From the NCBI GenBank assembly GCA_900617975.1, contig UZAE01013625.1, forward strand, positions 9,272 through 20,593: a DNA stretch of 11,322 nt, in the 5' to 3' direction. Each line of letters begins with the position of its first letter. Positions within the stretch are counted from its first letter, which is position 1. Positions 1 to 6,823 of this stretch are shown here, piece after piece. The notes under the pieces are model-generated. The model was not told where the DNA came from. It saw nothing but the letters and a program-made list of their open reading frames with translations, and made no database searches. The stretch is from Rodentolepis nana. Its lineage: Eukaryota; Platyhelminthes; Cestoda; Cyclophyllidea; Hymenolepididae. A program made the position numbers and the translations under genes.

Positions 1-59
1 GGAAAGAGGATTTTAAGGTCATTTAAAGTACCTAGTATCAAACAATATTATTTAACAAG

Positions 60-131
60 GGAGTGTGCGATAGACTTATATCCACATGGGGCGCCCTGAG
101 CAATGTATTCTCATACGGCAAAAAAGTCTAT
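60..131 (+). ncRNA. HDV-like ribozyme fold, degenerate (A1)
   Basis: The same fold is seen as in the copy at 4120. P2 is intact: 70-77 (ATAGACTT) pairs with 124-131 (AAGTCTAT). P4 is 104-108 with 113-117 around a TCTC loop, with one wobble. The candidate catalytic C is at 119. P1 has an A/C mismatch at 62/95, P3 (78-80 with 88-90) no longer pairs, and J1/4 reads GAGCAA instead of GGGCAA, so one P1.1 pair is lost. This copy is probably inactive, a decayed relative. Confidence 0.5.
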
Positions 132-380
132 CCTGACTTTAAACTACCATCACCCCACTGTATGTCATATTCGACTACTCCACAGTACTCACCTCACCAT
201 TTTTCTACCTTTGTGTCTGTCTGTCTATCTCTTTTACATCTGTGAATCACTTTCTGTCCCCCCCCCCCTCCTGAACTTTATCTCACTTTGATGTTTCTAC
301 TCCCCTCTGTGAATCTCGAAGTCACATAAGAGCTAATGATAAGTATCAAAACGCCTGCCATTTAATAAAAATAAATAAAT
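60..380 (+). mobile_element. Family A SINE-like element, copy A1 (diverged)
   Basis: This is a dispersed short retroelement sharing its whole length with copies at 683-1027 (-), 1887-2065 (+) and 4120-4425 (+). Its order is: HDV-like ribozyme head (60-131), a body with the shared CACCCCACTGTATGTCATATTC block, a pyrimidine-rich stretch with TGTCTGTCTGTC and a long C run near 260, a 3' end TATCAAAACGCCTGCCA (344-360), then an A-rich tail of AAAT units (about 364-380). About 14 bp present in A3 and A4 just after the ribozyme are missing here. A possible old target duplication is AATATTA at 44-50 and 378-384, but it is weak. The open frames across this copy also occur in the other copies and are a by-product of the repeat, not evidence of a gene. 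Confidence 0.8.
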
Positions 381-682
381 ATTACTCATCAGTTCAGGGA
401 ACAATGTGCTAAATTGCGCAACAAAGGACTGTGCATTCAAAGCTTATTTTTGTGAATGGTCAGTGATTGAATTGGCCAATCGCACGAGTTTAATAAGGTC
501 AATAAAAGTGGTTGAATCTAACATCCACAACGAGGTGGCCCTTGAATCGTTTCCCAGGATGAGTGTCAAAAGCATCTTTATTAGCGAAATAGAGATTTAG
601 AGATCTGCATTACAGCATGCATCCATATCAGCTATTTTGTGCTCATTTCTCAGCTGCTATCAACAATTTTGCTGGTCTGTCT
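381..682. other. Non-repeat spacer between inverted SINE copies
   Basis: This 300-bp stretch has a more balanced base composition than its surroundings and separates A1 (+) from A2 (-). It holds a 10-bp perfect palindrome, ATTGGCCAAT (471-480), that contains a CCAAT box on both strands. A plus-strand reading frame stays open from about 398 to the TAG at 598-600 but begins at GTG, not ATG. A second frame is also open over the first half. A splice-acceptor-like TTCAG precedes it at 393-397. I do not recognise the translation and cannot tell an exon from chance. Confidence 0.3.
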
Positions 683-784
683 ATTGGCAGGCGTTTTGAT
701 AGTTGTCATTAGCCCTGTTCGGGGCTTCACAGAGAGGAGAAGGAACATCAAAGTGACGGAAAGTCGAGAGGGGGACAGAACAAT

Positions 785-865
785 GATTCACAGATGTAAA
801 AGAGACAGACAGACACAAAGGCAAACGATTCACAGATGTAAAAGAGACAGACAGACACAAAGGCA
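785..865. repeat. 42-bp tandem duplication inside SINE copy A2
   Basis: Unit 1 is 785-826 and unit 2 starts at 827. Both begin GATTCACAGATGTAAAAGAG and include GACAGACAGACACAAAGGCA. The second unit is identical over at least 39 bases. Only this copy of family A has it, so it arose after insertion or marks a sub-lineage. Confidence 0.9.
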
Positions 866-956
866 GGGAAAAGGTAAGGTGAGTACTATGGAAGGGGTCG
901 CATATGACAAATAGTCGGGCCATAGTAGTTTGAAGTCAGAAGTCAAATGCCGATCA

Positions 957-1027
957 ATAGACTTTTTGCGGTATGAGTATACGTTGCCCAGGGTGCACCA
1001 CGTGGAGGTAAGTCTATTACGCACCTC
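957..1027 (-). ncRNA. HDV-like ribozyme fold (A2, nearly intact)
   Basis: Read on the minus strand. P1 is 1027-1021 with 996-990; one A/C mismatch at 1026/991, and the last pair is C-G where A3 and A4 have U-G. P2 is 1017-1010 (ATAGACTT) with 964-957. P3 is 1009-1007 (ACC) with 999-997 (GGT). L3 is TCCACGT. J1/4 is GGGCAA (989-984). P4 is 983-979 with 974-970 around ACTC, closing base pair lost (C/C). J4/2 is GCAAA with the candidate catalytic C at 968. All functional elements except two base pairs are kept. Confidence 0.6.
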
Positions 1028-1886
1028 TCAACTTGAAACATGATAAATTTCACAGGTCACTTGCAGAAGGTCTCGCTTTGCACTTGACAATGAGTAGTTG
1101 TGGTAACACTTTGATATGCGTCTATCCAGCCACTTTAGTTATTTGTAAGTCTTGAAGCAAGTAGTAATTCGGAGTTTGAAGTCTTTGTTTATCGTCGCGT
1201 CTGTCAAATTGTCATCTTTTTTTAATAGTACAGCATTTTTAATCGTTTGTTTTCGGCTAGTTTTACACTCAATGAGATATTTTAACCACGATGGATAGTT
1301 TAAGGCAGATTTATTTGAGAATTCAAAACTTTGAGACAGCTGTGAATTTATAATTCCATAACTATAAAAAGATATAGCTACACCCAATTCTTGTCTAGAT
1401 ACTAAACCAAGATGAGACGAAATTTGTGTCCTTTAATTAAATTTCCCTAAAAATATAGACTCACTTAAAAGTATATGCCAATTATCACTTAAGTATTTGC
1501 GAATTTTACAACCAATCGAATAGGAAAGTACTTTTAATTTGATGAAATTATTAGTTGTATCAATAAAATACAAGAAATTGTGAAAGTTCATGAAATAGGG
1601 TTGATTTTTAAATAAGCAGTTTGTGTTTCAAAATTCATAAATGTTCCACTGTATTAGAACAAATGATTGTATTTGATGTTCATTGACCACCGAGAGTTTT
1701 CTTCATCAGTAAGAACCTCTATTCGTTGAAAAGTCAAATTATTATTACTCGAAAAGGATGATTCCACTGAAAATCTTTAAGTACTATTAAATTTATGCAG
1801 TAGCAACAATGATAGAACCGGTATTAAATTAAATGTTCGCTATAAAATACATTGCGTATATGAATGTAATTTAAATTTGTAAAATT
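1028..1886. other. AT-rich stretch without a supported gene
   Basis: Between SINE copies A2 and A3 I see no RNA gene or repeat. The minus strand has an open frame of about 97 codons (roughly 1428 to 1139) without an ATG. In DNA this AT-rich, about one such frame per window is expected by chance. The translation matches no family I know. Confidence 0.4.
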
Positions 1887-1958
1887 GGGGTGTGTGATAG
1901 ACTTACCTCCACGTGGAGCACCCTGGGAAACGTATATCCATACGCCAAAAAAGTCTAT
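1887..1958 (+). ncRNA. HDV-like ribozyme fold (A3)
   Basis: P1 is 1887-1893 (GGGGTGT) with 1918-1924 (GCACCCT): 7 bp including a first-position G-U wobble, as in HDV. P2 is 1897-1904 (ATAGACTT) with 1951-1958 (AAGTCTAT), 8 bp. P3 keeps two CC/GG pairs and loses the A-U pair (1905/1917). L3 is TCCACGT (1908-1914), whose CC can pair with GG at 1925-1926 (P1.1). P4 is 1931-1935 with 1940-1944, perfect, around a 4-nt loop. J4/2 is CCAAAA with the candidate catalytic C at 1946. J1/4 reads GGGAAA, a C-to-A change from the other copies. Confidence 0.65.
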
Positions 1959-2065
1959 CAACTGGCAGTTGACTTCTGACTTCAAACTACCATCACCCCA
2001 CTGTATGTCATATTCCACCCCTTCCACAGTACTCACCTCACCTTTTCTCTGTTTTTGTGTCTGTC
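1887..2065 (+). mobile_element. Family A SINE-like element, copy A3, 3'-truncated
   Basis: This copy matches A4 from the ribozyme start through the CACTGTATGTCATATTC block and into the pyrimidine-rich segment. It then stops matching at about 2065, within TGTGTCTGTC. The 3' end and tail are absent. Losing the 3' end is unusual for a target-primed retroelement, which normally loses its 5' end, so a later deletion or recombination is likely. The break sits about 10 bp before a candidate coding exon at 2076. The minus-strand frame at 1824-2036 is antisense reading of the repeat. Confidence 0.8.
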
Positions 2066-2075
2066 CACGCCCCAG

Positions 2076-2146
2076 AAAATGCTAAAGGTCGAGAAGAGCG
2101 TAAAATTATGGCTAGATATTTGCAAGTTGGAAGTTTAAAACAACGG
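2076..2146 (+). CDS. Candidate internal exon, unknown protein
   Basis: This 71-nt stretch is bounded by a pyrimidine-rich tract ending CCCCAG (2071-2075 plus upstream T-rich sequence) and a donor-like CGG|GTAAAA at 2147. Read in phase after two bases it gives 23 codons, including NAKGREERKIMARY and LQVGSLKQR: charged and protein-like, with no low-complexity AT bias. I do not recognise the protein. The pyrimidine tract lies in the truncated SINE copy A3, so the repeat may supply part of the acceptor. A plausible downstream exon is at 2345, but the phases do not join cleanly. It could be a real exon, a fragment of a retrocopy, or chance. Confidence 0.3.
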
Positions 2147-2344
2147 GTAAAATTTTTATCTGATTTTTAGTTTCTAAGACGTTTTTAACCCGCTTTATTT
2201 CGACAATAGGGTCTAAAGATGGCTGACTGATGGGCAAGCGGTGGGCGCTTAACAAATAGTTTAGGTAGTGCTCAACGAGGAAACTGTTATCTTGTCCTTA
2301 TGAAAACCAGGATTAACTATTACTGTCATCCTTTCACATTCCAG

Positions 2345-2415
2345 GCTCATTGTCCCTTGCTGGACAGACGATCAGTTTGAAAAAAGCACCAACAACTGAA
2401 TACTTTCGTTTATAA
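2345..2415 (+). CDS. Candidate terminal exon, unknown protein
   Basis: It follows a good acceptor context: a branch-like TTAACTATTACT, then a pyrimidine tract and CATTCCAG at 2337-2344. Read after two bases it gives SLSLAGQTISLKKAPTTEY and a TAA stop at 2413-2415. The piece is short and unrecognised. It would need a phase-1 donor upstream, while the exon at 2076-2146 ends in phase 0 if the GTAAAA donor is used, so the two may not belong together. Treat as tentative. Confidence 0.2.
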
Positions 2416-4104
2416 ATGGTTGGAAAATATGCAAAATGCAACTAAAAGCATAATTAATTCTCACCCCTGATGCCCAAATGTTTTTGAAAAATCGAAAGAA
2501 CCACATTGGGGTTAAATTATTAAATATTTTGCTTAAAACCTTCTAATAGAGCATCTCATTTGTGATATAGGAATGGAAATAGCGAGGTTTTATTGATTTG
2601 TTTCTTCATATTTCATTTAATTTGACGGGAAATTAAGTTACTAATCATTATTTTGCGCTAATCTTTGTTCCGGGTTAGACGTGATAATAACATTAATATA
2701 ACGAATTCATTTTACTTGCTGATGAAATCATATTATTTTCTACCCACTTTTTAAGCAATATAAATTTATTTTCTTTTAGTAATTATTATTTGAATACCTG
2801 TAACCCGAGATGCTTAGGCTAAGCCAATTTCACAAAGACATTGAATCATTGAACTTAACACCGTCAGATCAATTTCCTGATGGTTAAAATGTGCAATTTA
2901 TTATTTGTAATGGATTTTATCTAATTGAATTAGTGGGCTGATTTGTTTGAGGAACTGTTAAAGCTGTCTTTATTGAGTAGTGCATTAATAAATTCTATAT
3001 TAAAATATACAGATGATAGTTAATATTATTGTTACCATTGGTGTTCAACTCATTTCATTTTTTTCTGGAATGGAAAACTCACGCTTACAAAGCGAAATCT
3101 TTTCCAAGATTATTAGTTCAATTTCAGATTTTGATCTACTACACTTTATTCTTCGTGGGGAATTCTTGCTCATACTGTAAATCATGGTATGAACCTCGTT
3201 CCAAATATCAAAAAAACTATGCTTTCGCGTTTAAGTGTTCATCATAACAGACTCAAGACTCAAATATTCCGCCACCGCCACCGCCCTCTTCCTCTCTCTG
3301 ACTTTCCTACCTTTCGTTAATTGAGTTAGCAACCAATCAACGATTTGGCTCGTTCGTTTTAATCTCCTCTTATGAATAATTAACCTCTAATGAATAATTA
3401 TGCATGAGAAATGGGCCAAAGGGAGTTAGTAATGAGTTCAAGAAGAGGTTGGCCATTTTGTACTGCACTATAAACAGGATGGGTAAAACGGTTGTCAGGC
3501 CAAACCTGTTCCAGTAATAAGTAGTCAATGGCCAATCGTAAACAGAACGTATTTTTTAATTAATTTGCCCAGAGGACAAAGTTTCAATTTTGTGCATATA
3601 ATTATTTATTTTCATGAAATAAATTACCAAAATGATACTAGTAGGCACCATTGATATTAAAGGCATAGCGATCTTGTCTTCTTTAAAATAAGCCAACAAT
3701 AGACCGTCCAACACGAACACTTTAAATGCAGAGAGATGATTTTCTGCCAAATTTAAATAACCCTATCAGGTGTGCGTTCAAGTTAAAGACACAAAACTGG
3801 TGTAGCATGGTTAGCTTATTTCAAAACTATGCAAACGCATTTGTTAAATTTTAAGAAATATTATTATATCGTTAAAATTATTACTATACTATATTCTATT
3901 TTAAATTTTAAGATTTCATGAGCACTCCAAAGTTCTTGTAGATCCAAAAATTTCCGACTTGCAGGTGCTTATTATTGGGTTTACAGAGATGAAATGCTCC
4001 CTATTTCAAGAAAAACGACTCTGCTCATACACAGAAGACCGATTTTACTAAATATTGTGCAAACTGAACTCAAACAACAAATGAACTAGGGCTTTGTAAA
4101 AGTT
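2416..4104. other. AT-rich intergenic or intronic stretch
   Basis: No coding sequence that I can support. The short frames at 3029-3247 (+) and 3556-3750 (-) are of chance length; the plus-strand one has no ATG start and neither has flanking evidence. The only compositional island is 3240-3540. It contains a CCGCCA triplet-type run (about 3270-3287), a pyrimidine run, CCAAT-type boxes (near 3332 and 3531) and a duplicated TAAT-rich motif listed separately. Confidence 0.4.
3372..3400. promoter_or_regulatory. Paired ATGAATAATTA motif, possible homeodomain/POU site
   Basis: The 11-mer ATGAATAATTA occurs at 3372-3382 and again at 3390-3400, spaced by 18 bp, and the second copy runs straight into TGCATGA. 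TAAT cores and an ATGCAT-type half octamer are typical of homeodomain and POU factor sites. The pair sits beside a GC/pyrimidine-rich patch and CCAAT boxes. A regulatory role is inference; in AT-rich DNA such motifs also arise by chance. Confidence 0.2.
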
Positions 4105-4119
4105 TAATGTGTAGAGTGC
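4105..4119 (+). repeat. Target-site duplication, left copy (SINE A4)
   Basis: TAATGTGTAGAGTGC, 15 bp, matches 4426-4440 exactly. It abuts the first G of the ribozyme at 4120. The first few bases (TAAT) may belong to the AAT tail on the other side, so the true duplication is 11-15 bp. Confidence 0.9.
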
Positions 4120-4191
4120 GGGGTGTGCGATAGACTTACCTCCACGTGGTGCACCCAGGGCAACGTATACTCATACGGCAAAAAAGTCTAT
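4120..4191 (+). ncRNA. HDV-like self-cleaving ribozyme (A4)
   Basis: P1 is 4120-4126 (GGGGTGT) with 4151-4157 (GCACCCA): six pairs plus a first-position G/A mismatch where other copies have G-U. P2 is 4130-4137 (ATAGACTT) with 4184-4191 (AAGTCTAT), 8 bp. P3 is 4138-4140 (ACC) with 4148-4150 (GGT). L3 is 4141-4147 (TCCACGT); its CC (4142-4143) can form P1.1 with GG at 4158-4159. J1/4 is GGGCAA (4158-4163). P4 is 4164-4168 (CGTAT) with 4173-4177 (ATACG) around ACTC. J4/2 is GCAAAA (4178-4183) with C4179 at the catalytic position. The strand order is that of HDV-family ribozymes. Expected cleavage is between 4119 and 4120, releasing the element's 5' end. No cleavage data; based on fold and motifs. 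Confidence 0.75.
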
Positions 4192-4425
4192 TAACTGGCA
4201 GTTGACTTCTGACTGCCATGACCCCACTGTATGTCATATTCGACTACTTCCACAGTACTCACTTCACCTTTTTTCTACCATTTCTACCTTCGTCTTTGAA
4301 ACACTCTTCTGTTCCTTCCCACCCCTCTCGACTTTTTCACTTTGATGTTCCTTCCCTCTGTGAAGCCTGAAGTCAGACTATCAAAACGTCTGCCATTGAT
4401 ATCATGATAATAATAATAATAATAA
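4120..4425 (+). mobile_element. Family A SINE-like element, copy A4 (complete)
   Basis: This is the complete reference copy, about 306 bp. It starts at G4120 directly after the left target duplication and ends in an (AAT)n tail (about 4407-4429) that merges into the right duplication. It carries the HDV-like ribozyme (4120-4191), the shared body, and the 3' end TATCAAAACGTCTGCCATT. It has no reverse transcriptase or long coding region, so it must be mobilised in trans. The microsatellite-type tail and target duplication point to target-primed reverse transcription by a non-LTR element, perhaps RTE-like. No tRNA-type A/B boxes are apparent in its head, so it is not an ordinary tRNA SINE. The minus-strand frame at 4284-4499 is antisense reading through the repeat and flank. 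Confidence 0.85.
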
Positions 4426-4429
4426 TAAT
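4407..4429 (+). repeat. (AAT)n tail of SINE A4
   Basis: Between seven and eight units of ATA/AAT. It forms the 3' tail of the element and merges into the right target duplication. Copy A1 has AAAT-type units at the same place, so the tail is part of the family and not an unrelated microsatellite. Confidence 0.9.
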
Positions 4430-4440
4430 GTGTAGAGTGC
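4426..4440 (+). repeat. Target-site duplication, right copy (SINE A4)
   Basis: Identical to 4105-4119 over 15 bases. Together they mark the insertion limits of A4. Confidence 0.9.
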
Positions 4441-6558
4441 ACAACGCTACCATAGCTGAACAAGGAAATTTCATGCGCACTCGGTCTCGGCCGGGTCACT
4501 TTTCTTGTAGGGAGTAATCAATAGTCGCTGAATTGTTCAACTAACCCTTAACTGTATTTTAATCACAAATACAGCTCAGAATCGTTTGGATCCACAACCC
4601 TTCATCTCATATTATACTTACTGCTAACTGACTTCAAACGCTTCTCGTAATCAAAATTTACTTTTTATTTCTGAGAATATTACTAATAAAGATATCAATA
4701 ATGATGAAGAAGAAATGGTACCCTGTAATTGTTCTCAAAATCCTTTCCATTCTCCCACCTTCTTCATTTATCGAATTTCCACCAAATTGAAGTTGTAAAA
4801 ATGTAATTTTTATTAATCCAAATGGTCTACTGGCTTTGTTTTATTTTCTTTTAGGCATTTTCTCTTCACCCAAAATTGAAATATATCACGGCTCCTTAAG
4901 TGTATTTGATTTTTTCATAATCACATTTGTTATTTTTTTGCGTTGTCATGGTTGGCTGTAACAAATAGATAAACTAAATCCAACATAATGTCAAGGCATT
5001 ATACTCCTGTCGTATAAAATGGTATTTTTTCTTGACAACACCATGATTTGCTTTTTGCTTTATGCCAAAGCTGACAGTATCGATATTATCATTTATGACG
5101 GTGGTTTCTGGCAATTCACAATGACTATGCAAGTTTAGATACTTATCATGAACTGAAAAATAAAATGCACAATAAACAATTAATTAAATAGTTTTTTTAA
5201 AGTTTTATAAAAGAGAGCGAGTCTATCATTGCGGTGATGGAATTTTATGGAATGGGGAATAGTATTTATTCCTGGTTAAGAATGGTTTCTATGTTGTGCT
5301 GCTACGCGTCAATTTCAGGATACGCAGAGTTTAATTTACTGATGTGACTTCTTTGAACTCAGGTTTCCCTTCAGGAACAGCATACATCCTCAAGTGGTTT
5401 ATTTATAAATAGACGGCTGAATATCTTATATGTAATCTTTGATAAATCTCTGTGTCCTACAAGTCGTTCTTTAAATTCAGTTCATTAATAGTAGAGAGGA
5501 ATAACTTAGAAAAAGCATGATAAGATATTTGGTTCATTGAATTCTGAACCGTTTACGAATTTTCTGTTTCGCACTAAAACGGTTAAAACAAATTGAGGGG
5601 CATACATTTGATCTGCTAAAATTAAACATTAATTTCCATTTAAACTTGTATGTACCCCAAATTATTACATTGATACAGCGAAATGATCAGAGTTTAAGGA
5701 ACTATCCTGTTGTCACCCTGTGTTGATTTGAATCCTCCATTAGTAGGACTCCCGCTCTCTCAACTTCTTGATGACCAAACGCTAGCTTTTAGGCTACCAT
5801 TGGAATTCCAATTGTACCGGCTAAATTTTAAATTGTAGATACCCAGTTAAGGCCTTTCCAGTGGGTTTATCTCTACCCCTTCAAGTTCCAGGTCTTTCTC
5901 TCAACAACTAACTAACATATCTCCAGTGACATCTAGCCAGCTTGTTTCAATCTACAGCCCCTTCGAGCAGCTTATATCCATGACATATCTGCTACCTCTT
6001 ACTTATTTCTCAATAAAATGTTATAACAAACAAATATTTTGCCTTCCAAATTTATGCAGCACTGTATTAAATCATTCTAGTATTCATACACATAGTAAAC
6101 TTTAATATTTTTTACGTTGACTCCTCCTTTGTTATTAATCACACTTGTTACATGTAACAATGTTCAAATTCACCGATGGCTTAGAAATACAGCTAAATTA
6201 TTTAAAATAAGCTTATATTGGCTGATTTTAGTAAATTAAAATTATGGTATCTTTTAGCGTGTTATTTACTAAAACAAAAAGAAGGGCAATCAAATTGATA
6301 TGGAGCGTTATTGTAAATTATGTGCATTCATGCAATTGATTGAAATCCCCTTTGAAAACAGACACAATACCTTATCTTCTTCCTATTTCTGATGTAAAGC
6401 AACTCCGTGAAGCAAAATTATTGGATCAAAAGGCTTATTTGGGTTTTAATTTGCTTAGCATTGATAAAAATTTCACGTCGTTAACTGGAATTAATAAAAA
6501 TCAAAAGAATACGTAAATATTGAAACGACTCAACAATTAAACTGGAAATATACTATGT
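4441..6558. other. Long AT-rich stretch, no supported gene
   Basis: Mostly AT-rich, and could be intergenic or a long intron of the gene whose 3' exons begin at 7444. Two spots look slightly exon-like but were not accepted: an acceptor-like TTTTCTTTTAG ending at 4855 followed by an open frame rich in Phe/Ile, and an ATG frame at about 5237-5347 downstream of TATAAAAG. A possible decayed tRNA-derived element is listed at 5725-5796. Nothing else is apparent. Confidence 0.4.
5725..5796 (-). repeat. Possible tRNA-derived SINE head, decayed
   Basis: On the minus strand, TAGCCTAAAAGCTAG (5796-5782) followed by CG resembles a pol III A box of the TGGCCTAGTGGTTAGCG type. Forty-six bases further on, GGATTCAAATC (5735-5725) resembles a B box (GGTTCGANNCC) with two changes. 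The spacing fits a tRNA with a long variable arm or an insertion. The surrounding 5700-5990 is less AT-rich than its neighbours. No second clear copy or tail was found, so this is a weak call. Confidence 0.28.
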
Positions 6559-6819
6559 TGTAGCGGACTGCTACACTAGTAAAGCAGTGACCAACTCAGA
6601 AATCTCTATAGCAGTATCTCCCATATCTGGCTAGACTCCCTGAACTAGCTAAGCTACAGCGAAGTCAGGGAGGAAAGATACGTGTTGCTGAGACCACGTT
6701 TATTGTAGATTATGGAATCGTCAAATGCAAATAGTTTTCAAATAAATCTAACATATTTTGAGTGAACATTAGTAGCTAAAGATCTGAACAGAGCTCTACG
6801 TGTTCTGACGTGTTCCACA
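6559..6819 (+). mobile_element. Family B LTR/TRIM-like element, copy B1
   Basis: A 261-bp unit starting TGTAGCGGACTGCTAC and ending TGTTCCACA, i.e. TGT...ACA ends as in LTRs. It is flanked by ATGT on both sides (6555-6558 and 6820-6823), a 4-bp target duplication. The start forms a hairpin, GTAGC (6560-6564) with GCTAC (6570-6574), conserved in all three copies. An internal inverted repeat, CTCCCTGA with TCAGGGAG, is private to this copy. It aligns end to end with 9383-9646. No coding sequence is present. It is best read as a solo LTR or a TRIM-type non-autonomous element; TRIMs have been described in taeniid tapeworms, but I cannot confirm identity from memory. Confidence 0.6.
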
Positions 6820-6823
6820 ATGT

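Larger units (their letters stand above)
683..1027 (-). mobile_element. Family A SINE-like element, copy A2 (inverted)
   Basis: This copy reads from 1027 down to about 683. It starts with the ribozyme head (1027-957) and ends with the shared TATCAAAACGCCTGCCA. It is longer than A4 because it carries a 42-bp internal tandem duplication (785-826 and 827-865). No A-rich tail or clear target duplication is visible at its 3' end (low-coordinate side), so the tail has been lost or was very short. The plus-strand frame at 639-914 is an antisense reading of the repeat. Confidence 0.8.

Noticed and set aside
1139..1428. About 97-codon open frame on the minus strand, including an 82-residue stretch that looks protein-like.
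   Set aside because: It has no ATG and no recognised family. In DNA with this A+T content, about one such frame per window is expected by chance.
639..2085. Several open frames across the family A repeats on both strands, with similar proteins in each copy.
   Set aside because: The similarity between them comes from the DNA repeat. Frames are broken differently in each copy and exist on both strands, so they do not show coding selection.
2718..2726. CTGATGA, the core motif of a hammerhead ribozyme.
   Set aside because: No stem II followed by GAAA, and no paired stems I and III around it.
3556..3750. 64-residue minus-strand frame with a hydrophobic stretch.
   Set aside because: AT-rich DNA readily gives Ile/Leu/Phe runs. 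There is no supporting splice site, homology or poly(A) signal.
4856..4972. Acceptor-like TTTTCTTTTAG followed by an open frame containing VFDFFIITFVIFL, like a channel S3 helix.
   Set aside because: The resemblance rests on Phe/Ile-rich translation of AT-rich sequence. No donor or neighbouring exon was found.
5237..5347. 36-codon ATG frame downstream of TATAAAAG.
   Set aside because: Short, unrecognised and of chance length. The TATA-like motif alone is not enough.
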